This document shows positions 1 through 6,122 of a stretch of 6,921 bases of DNA, piece after piece. The notes beneath the pieces were generated by a model. That model was not told the origin of the DNA. It ran no database searches and saw only the letters and a list, made by a program, of their open reading frames with translations. The translations under genes and the position numbers were made by a program. The DNA lies in NCBI GenBank assembly GCA_905233785.1, contig CAJOCV010000093.1, positions 1 to 6,921 on the forward strand. The letters run 5' to 3'. How positions within the stretch are numbered: the first letter of the stretch is position 1; every line of letters begins with the position of its first letter. The stretch comes from an uncultured Oscillospiraceae bacterium. GTDB lineage: Bacteria; Bacillota; Clostridia; Oscillospirales; Oscillospiraceae.

Positions 1-34
1 CGTATAAATTGTGCAATATACTCCGGATTTCTGT

Positions 35-64
35 CTGAAAACTAAATTCTGAAAACTGAAAACT
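35..64. repeat. Short CTGAAAACT repeat cluster
   Basis: The nonamer CTGAAAACT occurs three times, at 35-43, 49-57 and 56-64. The last two overlap, giving a 7-base period, and the first is offset by 14 bases, so all three keep the same heptamer phase. The cluster abuts the hairpin at 65-99. Read on the minus strand it supplies TTTTCAG runs directly after that hairpin, which could serve as an imperfect U-rich tract for termination of the leftward gene. No coding frame is apparent in positions 1-153. Confidence 0.6.
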
Positions 65-99
65 GGGGCTGTGAAAAAACGAAGTTTTTTCACAGCCCC
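65..99 (-). terminator. Perfect 16-bp hairpin, likely terminator of the purN-like gene
   Basis: The arm GGGGCTGTGAAAAAAC (65-80) pairs perfectly with 84-99 across a GAA triloop. It lies 54 bases past the stop codon of the leftward purN-like gene. On the minus strand it is followed by T-rich DNA (TTTTCAG repeats), although no clean run of T is present. A close relative of this hairpin sits after the LRR gene at 6123-6155, so it may belong to a dispersed family of palindromes used at transcript ends. Its role as a terminator is inferred from position and structure. Confidence 0.65.
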
Positions 100-153
100 T
101 TATACTGCGTATCCGATGATGAAAAGCCAAAAAGCCTTTCGCCGCGCGGACGG

Positions 154-786
154 TCAATACTCCTCCGTCTCCTCCGGCTTAATGACGACGCGCTTGCCGC
201 GGATTTGCAACCTGCCTGCGCAGTAGAGGGCGACGGCGCGGCTCAAAAGCTTCCACTCACACTGCTCCATCACCCGATTGCCCAGGCTCTCCGGCGTGTC
301 CTCGGGTCTGACGTCGATGGCCTGCTGCAAAATGATGCCGCCAACGCCGCCGTCCCCGTCGGCAAAGTAAGCCGTCGCGCCCGTGACCTTCACGCCGCGC
401 TCCAAAACAGCGCGGTGCACGTCCCTCTCCTGCCCGTCGAAGGCGGGGTAGAGGCAGGGGACGGTGCCGATCATGCGGTTTCGAAACTGATAGGGGATCA
501 CCCCGAGAGGCCGCCCATAGCCCGCGAGGATCACGAGCTCAATGTCCATATCCTTCAGCTTATTGGCCACCGCCATCGAGTGGCTGGTGTTGGTGGGGAA
601 GAGCTCGGGATCCACCACATAGGCCGGGACGCCGGCGTTCAGCGCGCGCTTCATGGCATAAGCGTCCCGCTGGGGACAAATCACCGCCACCAGCTCAATA
701 TTCGGTATCTCCTTAAAATACATGGCGTCCAGAACCGCCTGAAGCTGGGAACCATCCCCGGACGCGAGAACCGCCGCTCTGACCAT
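154..786 (-). CDS. PurN-family formyltransferase paralog with substituted catalytic residues
   Basis: The 210-residue product matches phosphoribosylglycinamide formyltransferase (PurN) in length and order of motifs. PurN moves a formyl group from 10-formyl-tetrahydrofolate to GAR in purine synthesis in the cytoplasm. Visible landmarks are the N-terminal phosphate-loop region SGDGSQLQ (residues 9-16), VILAGYGR (85-92), PCLYPAFDG (110-118), GVKVTGAT (131-138), GGIILQ (149-154) and a clostridial-type C-terminus RVMEQCEW (171-178). Aligned by eye to E. coli PurN, catalytic Asn106, His108 and Asp144 fall on Gly107, Val109 and Gly147, so ordinary GAR transformylase activity is doubtful. The frame is open, so this is not simple gene decay. 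I chose the ATG at 786 because AGGAG lies seven bases upstream; an in-frame ATG at 825 has no such site. The gene stands alone rather than in a pur operon. It could be a pseudoenzyme, a regulator, or an enzyme with another substrate. Confidence 0.85.
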   Translation of the reverse strand: MVRAAVLASGDGSQLQAVLDAMYFKEIPNIELVAVICPQRDAYAMKRALNAGVPAYVVDPELFPTNTSHSMAVANKLKDMDIELVILAGYGRPLGVIPYQFRNRMIGTVPCLYPAFDGQERDVHRAVLERGVKVTGATAYFADGDGGVGGIILQQAIDVRPEDTPESLGNRVMEQCEWKLLSRAVALYCAGRLQIRGKRVVIKPEETEEY

Positions 787-818
787 TGCTTTCTCCTCAA
801 AATATGATAAAATGAAGC

Positions 819-847
819 TGGACATAAGAATACCCGTACATTATACT
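819..847 (+). promoter_or_regulatory. Sigma-A promoter of the phosphatase operon, overlapping the leftward promoter
   Basis: TGGACA (819-824) and TATACT (842-847) are separated by 17 bases. Transcription would begin near 854, about 62 bases ahead of the ATG at 916. The -10 boxes of the two divergent genes share bases 842-845. A weaker alternative for the rightward gene is TTGCTT with TAAAAT at a 16-base spacing (about 786-813), inside the 5' region of the purN-like gene. Confidence 0.6.
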
Positions 848-868
848 GGATTCGATACAAACAATCAA
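840..868 (-). promoter_or_regulatory. Sigma-A promoter of the purN-like gene
   Basis: On the minus strand, TTGATT (863-868) and a consensus TATAAT (840-845) are separated by exactly 17 bases. Transcription would start near 833, giving a leader of about 46 bases before the ATG at 786. The -10 box overlaps the -10 box of the opposing rightward promoter. Identification is by consensus match only. Confidence 0.75.
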
Positions 869-915
869 GAAAATCCGAAATTTGTTCAGAAATTCATCAA
901 ATGGGAGACAAAAGC

Positions 916-2040
916 ATGACAGAAATATACCTGATCCGTCACGCGCAGGCGGAGGGCAACCGCTGGCACATGATGCAGGGGCACTGGGACGGCAGCGTGA
1001 CGGATCTGGGGCGGCGGCAGATCGAGGAGCTGGCCGAGCGCTTTCGCACGACGCCGCTTGACGCGGTGTACGCAAGCGACCTATACCGCGCCGTGCTCAC
1101 GGCAAGAGCCGTCGCCCGCTGGAGGGGGCTTTCGGTGCAGACGGTTCCGGCTCTGCGGGAGATCAACGTCGGCCCCTGGGAGGGGAAGTTTTTCGGTGAT
1201 CTGCAAGATACCGAAGCGGAGGCCATCGCCCGCTTCATCGGCGACCCTGAGCACTGGTTCCTCGCGGGCGCGGAGACTTACGCCGACGTGACGGCACGCG
1301 CCTATCCGGCGCTGGAGACCATCGCGCGGACGCACGACGGTCAGGCTGTCGCCGTGGTCAGTCACGGAATCACGATCCGCTGTTTGCTCGCTCGCATCCT
1401 CGGCATCACTCTCGCGGAGACGAGACGGCTGCCCATTGCGGGCAACACCGCCGTGTCCCGCCTCGTGTGGGAGAACGGGCGCTTTCGTGCCGACTATATC
1501 AATGACGACTCCCATCTGAGCGACGCCTGCCGCGTCACCTGGCGCAGAGCCGGGGATCTGCGGAGCGCCCCGCTTGATCCGACGGCGGATCGAAGCTACT
1601 ACGAGCGCTGCTACGCCGACGCCTGGCACTTTGCCCACGGCAACCTTGCGGGCTTCGCGCCGGAGCCGTATTATAACGCGGCGCTGAGACATTTGAGCGT
1701 TGAGCCCGGCGCGGTGCTGCGTTTTTACGAGGGAAAAAAGAGCGCGGGGCTTCTCGATCTCGACCCGTTGCGCGGGCGGCACGCGGGTTACGGCTGGGTG
1801 AGCCTGCTGTATCTGGAGCCGGAATACCGGGGACGCGGCTGCGCGGCGCAGCTGATGGCGCGCGCTTATGCGCTGTTCGGCAGCCTGGGACGGAAAAGTC
1901 TGCGGCTGCATGTGGCGGCGGAAAACGAGACCGCTCTCGCCTTTTACCGGCGGGAGGGCTTCCGCGTGATCGAAGGCGAGGGCAGCGGCGGCCGCCTGCT
2001 GTTGATGGAAAAATCATTGGAGAGGCGCGGCGATGCCTGA
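916..2040 (+). CDS. Histidine phosphatase-GNAT acetyltransferase fusion protein
   Basis: This 374-residue protein joins two enzyme domains. Residues 1 to about 200 form a histidine phosphatase (phosphoglycerate mutase-like) domain. Arg8-His9 is the phospho-acceptor RH motif, followed by Arg58 in YASDLYRA, Glu82 in LREINVGPWEG, and His150 in VVSHG, the expected catalytic set. Residues of about 210-374 form a GNAT N-acetyltransferase domain. The acetyl-CoA loop is RGRGCA (305-310) after strand SLLYLEPEY, and motif B is NETALAFYRREGF (337-349) with the usual Tyr344. Both active sites look intact; the substrates cannot be told from sequence. I chose the ATG at 916 because GGGAG (903-907) lies eight bases upstream. 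An in-frame ATG at 901 overlaps that ribosome binding site region and has none of its own. The stop codon overlaps the start of the next gene by eight bases, so the two are probably translationally coupled. Confidence 0.9.
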   Translation: MTEIYLIRHAQAEGNRWHMMQGHWDGSVTDLGRRQIEELAERFRTTPLDAVYASDLYRAVLTARAVARWRGLSVQTVPALREINVGPWEGKFFGDLQDTEAEAIARFIGDPEHWFLAGAETYADVTARAYPALETIARTHDGQAVAVVSHGITIRCLLARILGITLAETRRLPIAGNTAVSRLVWENGRFRADYINDDSHLSDACRVTWRRAGDLRSAPLDPTADRSYYERCYADAWHFAHGNLAGFAPEPYYNAALRHLSVEPGAVLRFYEGKKSAGLLDLDPLRGRHAGYGWVSLLYLEPEYRGRGCAAQLMARAYALFGSLGRKSLRLHVAAENETALAFYRREGFRVIEGEGSGGRLLLMEKSLERRGDA

Positions 2041-3133
2041 GAGGAGAGCGAAAATCGAAGCGCTGGCTCTGGAGCCGGGGCGGCGCGTCCTGGTACTGTC
2101 AGACGTGCACGGGAACGTCCCCTATCTGGAGGGCGTGCTGCGCAGGGCGGGCTTCTGCGACGCCGATGAGCTGATCATCGACGGGGACTTTCTTGAAAAG
2201 GGAGAAGAGAGTCTGCGGATGCTGCGCATCGTGATGGCACTCTGCGCGCGGGGCAACACCCACGCTCTGCTGGGAAACTGCGACGATTGGCACACCATTT
2301 ATGACGCTGACTGGCCGGAGGATGGCGACGAGCGGGTTCTGCGCTATATGCTGCGCCGCAAGAGCGGGCTTTTGTGGGATATGTGCAACGACGCGGGGCT
2401 CGACCCCTTCGAGATGGAGAGCCTGACAGCGGTCAAGGCGCGGCTCAGAAGCCGCTATGCGGCGGAGTGGGCGTTTTTGGCATCCCTGCCTTACGCGATC
2501 GAGACGGAGAAGCTTGTCTTCGCCCACGCCTCCGTGCGTCCGGGAAAGCCGCTTTCAGAGCACAGCCCCGCAGAGCTCAACCGCTGCGACCACTTTCTGA
2601 CCCAGGGCTGGCGCTTTGACAAATGGGTCGTTGTGGGGCACTGGCCGGTGATGCTCTACGGGCAGGAGCGTGTGTGCGCAAACCCGATCATCGACCGGGA
2701 GAAGAAAATCGTCAGCATCGACGGCGGCTGCGTCTTAAAGGACGACGGACAGCTCAACTGCCTCGTCATCCCGGAAAGGGACAGCGAGGACTTCTCGTGG
2801 GTGGCTTACGATCGTTTTCCCGTCCGGATCGCCCTGGACAGTCAGCGCGGGAGCGAGCGCTCCTATTACATCCGCTGGGGCGACAGCCGCGTGGAGGTGC
2901 TGGAGCGGGGGCGGGAGTTTTCCCGCTGCCGCCATGTGCGCACCGGCTGGGAAATGGACATTCTCACCAAATATCTCTTCTCCGAGGGGCGCTTCACCGA
3001 CTGCAACGACTGCACAGACTATGTGCTCGAAGTGCGGGAGGGAGACAAGCTATCTATCGTAGAGGAGACGAGCCGGGGTGTCTTCGCCAAGCTGAACGGG
3101 GTGTCCGGATGGTACTTTGGGAGGCTCTTATGA
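2033..3133 (+). CDS. Calcineurin-like metallophosphoesterase with C-terminal SH3-like domain
   Basis: The 366-residue product carries the metal-binding motifs of the calcineurin-like phosphoesterase superfamily: DVHGN (24-28), GDFLEKG (51-57), GNCDD (81-85), FAHAS (163-167), GHWP (202-205) and IDGGCV (229-234). The later motifs recall the PPP/ApaH/PrpE branch (GHTP, IDTGC). GNCD in place of GNHE is a form seen in YfcE-type phosphodiesterases, so the substrate may be a phosphodiester, a nucleotide or a phosphoprotein. Residues of about 245-366 extend past the catalytic core. The last 37 or so, with VREGDKLSIVEE and GVSGWYFGRL, resemble a bacterial SH3-like fold. There is no signal peptide, so a cytoplasmic location is likely. 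The ATG at 2033 lies inside the end of the upstream gene and is preceded by GGAGAGG (2019-2025). The stop overlaps the next start in ATGA. Family assignment is firm; the substrate is unknown. Confidence 0.88.
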   Translation: MPERRAKIEALALEPGRRVLVLSDVHGNVPYLEGVLRRAGFCDADELIIDGDFLEKGEESLRMLRIVMALCARGNTHALLGNCDDWHTIYDADWPEDGDERVLRYMLRRKSGLLWDMCNDAGLDPFEMESLTAVKARLRSRYAAEWAFLASLPYAIETEKLVFAHASVRPGKPLSEHSPAELNRCDHFLTQGWRFDKWVVVGHWPVMLYGQERVCANPIIDREKKIVSIDGGCVLKDDGQLNCLVIPERDSEDFSWVAYDRFPVRIALDSQRGSERSYYIRWGDSRVEVLERGREFSRCRHVRTGWEMDILTKYLFSEGRFTDCNDCTDYVLEVREGDKLSIVEETSRGVFAKLNGVSGWYFGRLL

Positions 3134-3402
3134 AACTGTTTGGCCTTGTATGCTGCGCCATGGGGCTGATGAGCCTGGTGAGCTTCTGCGCCATGGGGCT
3201 GGATAAGCGCTTTGCGAGGCGGGGGCGACGCAGAATTCCGGAAAAGCGTCTGTTTCTTTTCGCGCTCCTGGGCGGCGCGGCGGGCGGCCTCGCGGGGCTG
3301 TATCTGTTTCACCACAAGACCAGACACTGGTATTTCGTCTGGGGCTTTTGGACGCTGGCGCTGCTGGAATGGGGCGCAATGCTGGCCTGGCGCGTTTTGT
3401 AG
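3130..3402 (+). CDS. DUF1294 family small membrane protein
   Basis: The 90-residue protein has three hydrophobic stretches (about 1-23, 39-62 and 67-90). It also has the two signatures of the DUF1294 family: GLDKRFARRGRRRIPEK (23-39) in the first cytoplasmic loop, and a glycine-rich segment leading to GLYLFHHKTRHWYF (56-69). No biochemical function is established for the family to my knowledge. Its length is near the family norm and it looks intact. The start ATG overlaps the stop of the metallophosphoesterase by four bases (ATGA) and is preceded by GGGAGG (3119-3124). It is therefore the third member of a coupled operon that begins at 916. No clear intrinsic terminator follows before the promoter at 3415. 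Confidence 0.85.
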   Translation: MKLFGLVCCAMGLMSLVSFCAMGLDKRFARRGRRRIPEKRLFLFALLGGAAGGLAGLYLFHHKTRHWYFVWGFWTLALLEWGAMLAWRVL

Positions 3403-3414
3403 AAGGGCTTTTTG

Positions 3415-3443
3415 TTGCATTCGACCGGAGGGCATGATATACT
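3415..3443 (+). promoter_or_regulatory. Sigma-A promoter of the membrane protein-LRR operon
   Basis: TTGCAT (3415-3420) and TATACT (3438-3443) are separated by 17 bases, with TGA directly before the -10 box. Transcription would start near 3450, leaving a leader of about 92 bases before the ATG at 3543. It separates the LRR operon from the phosphatase operon, although read-through from upstream is possible. Confidence 0.7.
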
Positions 3444-3460
3444 AAGCATCACAGTATTCA

Positions 3461-3486
3461 GTCCCGGAACGGGACGGAATCGTCCC
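3461..3486 (+). promoter_or_regulatory. Competing small hairpins in the 5' leader
   Basis: Two perfect 6-bp hairpins share one strand. GTCCCG (3461-3466) pairs with CGGGAC (3470-3475) around GAA, and GGGACG (3471-3476) pairs with CGTCCC (3481-3486) around GAAT. They cannot form together. A weaker 5-bp stem, GTATC/GATAC, lies at 3504-3524. There is no T-tract, no T-box signature and no riboswitch class I recognise. A leader switch or a DNA operator are both possible; the GC-rich inverted repeats may also be incidental. Confidence 0.3.
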
Positions 3487-3542
3487 CCATGAGGATGGAT
3501 TCGGTATCTGTGGATCCTTGATACAAGAGAGGCGGAAGAAGA

Positions 3543-4247
3543 ATGAAAGAAGCAAAGATCAAATTCTATGTGGAACGCAGCAGCTTCTGGACGCAGGGAG
3601 CGCTGATCTTTATGGGGCTTTCCATAATTTTCCGCGTGATAGGCTGCCTGGGGCTGATGGATGACCGCTTCTTCCTGCTGACACAGGTGGCGCTGCCCGT
3701 TGTGAGCGGGGCGCTGTTTATCCTGCTGCTGGCACTTTTGGGCAAGGCCGCGCTTTGGACGACCTTTCTGCCCGTACTGGGCGGCGTCGCCTTCTTCGTC
3801 ATCAAGGCCACCGGCTTTGAAAACACGGTGCAGATGCTGCTCTGCCTGCTGCTCTACGCGGTGGTGGCCATTGTCTACTGCGGTACGGTCTTTACCCTGA
3901 TCCGTACAAAGTGGCTGCTGGTGCCGCTGTTCCTGCTGCCCTTCTGCTATCATATGTGGGAGGATATTGGCCGGCTGCGTGACACGGCGAACCCCGTCAC
4001 CTTCGCCGCGGGGATGCAGGAGATGAGCGTACTCGGCATCATGCTCTCGCTGCTGTTTGCCTCCCTTGCCATGAAGAAGCTCGCGAAGGAGCCCAAGACG
4101 CTGCCTTGGAGCAAGCCCGCCGTGACGGAGAGCGAGAGCCAGTCCGCGCAGCCCGCAGCGGAGCAGCCGGCCGAGGAAGCGGCGCCTTCCTTTATCCCGC
4201 TGACGCTTGACCCGGCGGCGGAGAGCGAAGAGGGCAAGGAAGACTGA
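3543..4247 (+). CDS. Six-helix membrane protein of unknown function with acidic tail
   Basis: I do not recognise the family of this 234-residue protein. It has about six hydrophobic segments, near residues 16-38, 44-66, 69-88, 96-118, 122-138 and 158-178. Basic KK/K residues follow the last segment, which suggests a cytoplasmic C-terminus. Residues of about 186-234 form a low-complexity hydrophilic tail rich in Ala, Pro, Glu and Ser, strongly acidic at the end (ESEEGKED). No catalytic motif stands out. The ATG at 3543 is preceded by AGAGG and GGAAG purine-rich sequence (3528-3541). The LRR gene begins 18 bases after the stop, so the two are almost certainly co-transcribed and may work together at the membrane. 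A transporter role is not supported by any visible motif. Confidence 0.8.
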   Translation: MKEAKIKFYVERSSFWTQGALIFMGLSIIFRVIGCLGLMDDRFFLLTQVALPVVSGALFILLLALLGKAALWTTFLPVLGGVAFFVIKATGFENTVQMLLCLLLYAVVAIVYCGTVFTLIRTKWLLVPLFLLPFCYHMWEDIGRLRDTANPVTFAAGMQEMSVLGIMLSLLFASLAMKKLAKEPKTLPWSKPAVTESESQSAQPAAEQPAEEAAPSFIPLTLDPAAESEEGKED

Positions 4248-4265
4248 TTGCGCGGAGAGACTGCT

Positions 4266-6095
4266 ATGAAAAGGATCTCACACGGCGGCGCCCACGCCAC
4301 GCAGCGCCGCCGTACCGGGCCGCGCCTTGCGGCGGTCTGGAACCGCCCGCGGCTGAGCGCCCGGGAAAGGCGAAAGCGCCGCGGCTTTTTGATCGGTACC
4401 CTGGCGGCGGTGCTGCTGCTGGCGATTTTGGCCGCGCTGCAGCTTTACTATACCCGCACGGACGAATACGCCGAGAACCTGGCGCTGGCACGGGAAAAGA
4501 GCGCGGTCGGGGACTATGACAGCGCCCTCCGCTTTCTGCGCAAGGCAGCCACAGAGCGGGAAACGGAGGAATGCCTGCTGCTGATGGCCGAATGCTATGA
4601 GCGGCAGGGAAACCTGGAAAAGGCGCTGGAGACTCTGCGCGGCATGGATTTGACAAATGCCGAGGTTGCCGCGCGAATCAGCCGTATCGACAGTCAGCGC
4701 CGCGCACTGAGCGAGTCGGACCGCGTCACGGTGCTGGGAACGAGCTTCGACAGTATGACGCATGACCTCGTGCTGGACGACCGCGGCCTGCGCGATCAGG
4801 ATCTGGAGGAGGTCTGCCGCCTCTACGCGCTCAACAAGCTCTCGTTGATGAATAATGAACTGGAGGATATTACCGCGCTCGCCCGTCTCGGCGGACTGGA
4901 CGTTCTGAACCTCAGCGGAAACCGTGTCTCCGATCTCAGCGCTCTCGCTGAGCTGAGTGAGCTGCGCACGCTGTATCTGGACGCAAACCCGGTGGAGGAT
5001 TTTTCACCGCTCTACGGGCTTGAGAATCTCAATCTGCTGAGTCTGCGGGGAATCCCCGTCACGAAGGCGCAGCTGACCGAGTTGTCCGAGGCGCTGCCCG
5101 CCTGCGCGATTTACAGCGATCTTAACCAGGGCGACGCAGCGGACATCAGTCTTGGCGGCGTCACGTTCCGCTCGGATGTGACGCAGCTCGACCTCTCCGG
5201 CCGGGAAATCCGCGACATCTCCGCCCTGGGCGCCTGCCGCGAGCTGCGGTGGCTGCGGCTGGGGAACAACCAAATCTCCGATCTGCAGGCGCTGATGAAC
5301 CTTCCGGCGCTGGAGCTGCTCGATCTTTCCAACAACGAGCTGACGGAGGTGCGGGCTCTGATGGGGCTTGACCGCCTGCGCAGCCTGAACGTGGCGGGAA
5401 ACCAGATCACCGATACGGCGGCCGTCGGCGCCATGACCACGCTCACAGCGCTCGACCTGTCCGACAACCCTCTGGGAGACTTCTCGGGACTCGGAAAGCT
5501 CCAAAGCCTGCAGAGCCTGAAGCTGAAGAATACCGGCCTTGTGGACATGGATCTGCAATATCTCGAGGGGCTGAGCCTGCTGAAAAGCCTGTCGCTGGAG
5601 GAGAATGTCGGACTGAGCAACGAGGCGGTCAGCCATCTCAAGTCCATGATCCCCTATTGCAGCATCGTTCACTCGGATTTGGTCTACTCCGTTCGCATCG
5701 GTGACACGAGCTACCCAAGCAATCTCACGTCGCTGAACCTGAGCGGCCAGAATTTGACGGATATTGGCGAGATCGACAAGCTTGACAGCCTTGTGAGCCT
5801 TGATCTGAGCCAAAACCGTATCACCAACATTTACCGCCTCGAATACTCTTTGAGCCGCCTTACGCTCCGCTCATTGAATCTGAGCTACAATGAGCTTGAG
5901 GAGGTCTCGGCGCTCGGCGCCCTCTCGGCGCTGGAGGAGATCGACCTGAGCGGAAACAAGATCAGCTCCCTTCAGGGGCTTTACCGGCTTGAAGGACTCA
6001 AGACTCTCAAGCTCGGCGGCAACCCTCTGACCCAGGAGCAGTTGGACGCCTTTCGGGAAGCCCTGCCCGACTGTGAAGTGATCACGGCCTGGTAG
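4266..6095 (+). CDS. Membrane-anchored TPR and leucine-rich-repeat protein
   Basis: The 609-residue protein starts with a very basic N-terminus (1-40, many Arg) and one transmembrane helix (about 41-60) with no signal-peptidase site. This predicts a type II anchor with the rest outside the cell. Residues of about 71-128 look like one to two TPR units (SAVGDYDSALRFLRKA; CYERQGNLEKALETLRG). About sixteen 22-residue LRRs of the internalin type (LxxLxLSxNxIxDLxALxxL) fill residues 187-609. They fall into three blocks. Each opens with a related strand (VTVLGTSF, ISLGGVTF, VRIGDTSY) and closes with a cap (EALPACAI, SMIPYCSI, EALPDCEV). LRRs usually bind proteins; the partner is unknown. The ATG at 4266 has GGAGA (4254-4258) seven bases upstream, and I prefer it to an in-frame TTG at 4248. 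The gene is second in an operon with the membrane protein at 3543-4247. No LPXTG or surface-layer anchor is seen. Confidence 0.88.
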   Translation: MKRISHGGAHATQRRRTGPRLAAVWNRPRLSARERRKRRGFLIGTLAAVLLLAILAALQLYYTRTDEYAENLALAREKSAVGDYDSALRFLRKAATERETEECLLLMAECYERQGNLEKALETLRGMDLTNAEVAARISRIDSQRRALSESDRVTVLGTSFDSMTHDLVLDDRGLRDQDLEEVCRLYALNKLSLMNNELEDITALARLGGLDVLNLSGNRVSDLSALAELSELRTLYLDANPVEDFSPLYGLENLNLLSLRGIPVTKAQLTELSEALPACAIYSDLNQGDAADISLGGVTFRSDVTQLDLSGREIRDISALGACRELRWLRLGNNQISDLQALMNLPALELLDLSNNELTEVRALMGLDRLRSLNVAGNQITDTAAVGAMTTLTALDLSDNPLGDFSGLGKLQSLQSLKLKNTGLVDMDLQYLEGLSLLKSLSLEENVGLSNEAVSHLKSMIPYCSIVHSDLVYSVRIGDTSYPSNLTSLNLSGQNLTDIGEIDKLDSLVSLDLSQNRITNIYRLEYSLSRLTLRSLNLSYNELEEVSALGALSALEEIDLSGNKISSLQGLYRLEGLKTLKLGGNPLTQEQLDAFREALPDCEVITAW

Positions 6096-6122
6096 GATCA
6101 ACCGCGCAGGGGGAAAGCGATA

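Noticed and set aside
205..807. A 200-codon plus-strand open frame opposite the purN-like gene
   Set aside because: It is antisense to a gene with clear family homology and has low-complexity Ala/Val/His-rich sequence with no recognisable motif; long antisense frames are expected in GC-rich coding DNA.
901..915. Upstream ATG at 901 as start of the phosphatase-GNAT gene
   Set aside because: GGGAG at 903-907 is correctly spaced for the ATG at 916, and family members begin a few residues before the RH motif, as MTEIYLIRHA does.
1081..1911. Long minus-strand frames opposite the phosphatase-GNAT gene, including a 276-codon one
   Set aside because: Arg/Ala/Pro/Gln-rich shadow translations with no domain and no ribosome binding site, antisense to a gene with intact catalytic motifs.
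2623..3402. A 259-codon plus-strand frame that merges an alternate frame of the metallophosphoesterase with DUF1294
   Set aside because: The DUF1294 homology begins only at the Met encoded at 3130, which has its own GGGAGG; the upstream part is an off-frame reading of the phosphoesterase.
3450..3542. T-box or known riboswitch in the leader
   Set aside because: No T-box TGGNACCGCG sequence, no terminator with T-run, and no conserved core of a class I know; the stems are too short for a confident call.
3309..3953. A 214-codon minus-strand frame across the promoter and leader region
   Set aside because: It is rich in Gln and His with no family resemblance, and it overlaps two sense genes and a good promoter on the plus strand.
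5004..5813. A 269-codon minus-strand frame opposite the LRR gene
   Set aside because: Its periodic sequence is the complement of the LRR repeats, so the repetitive look is inherited from the sense gene.
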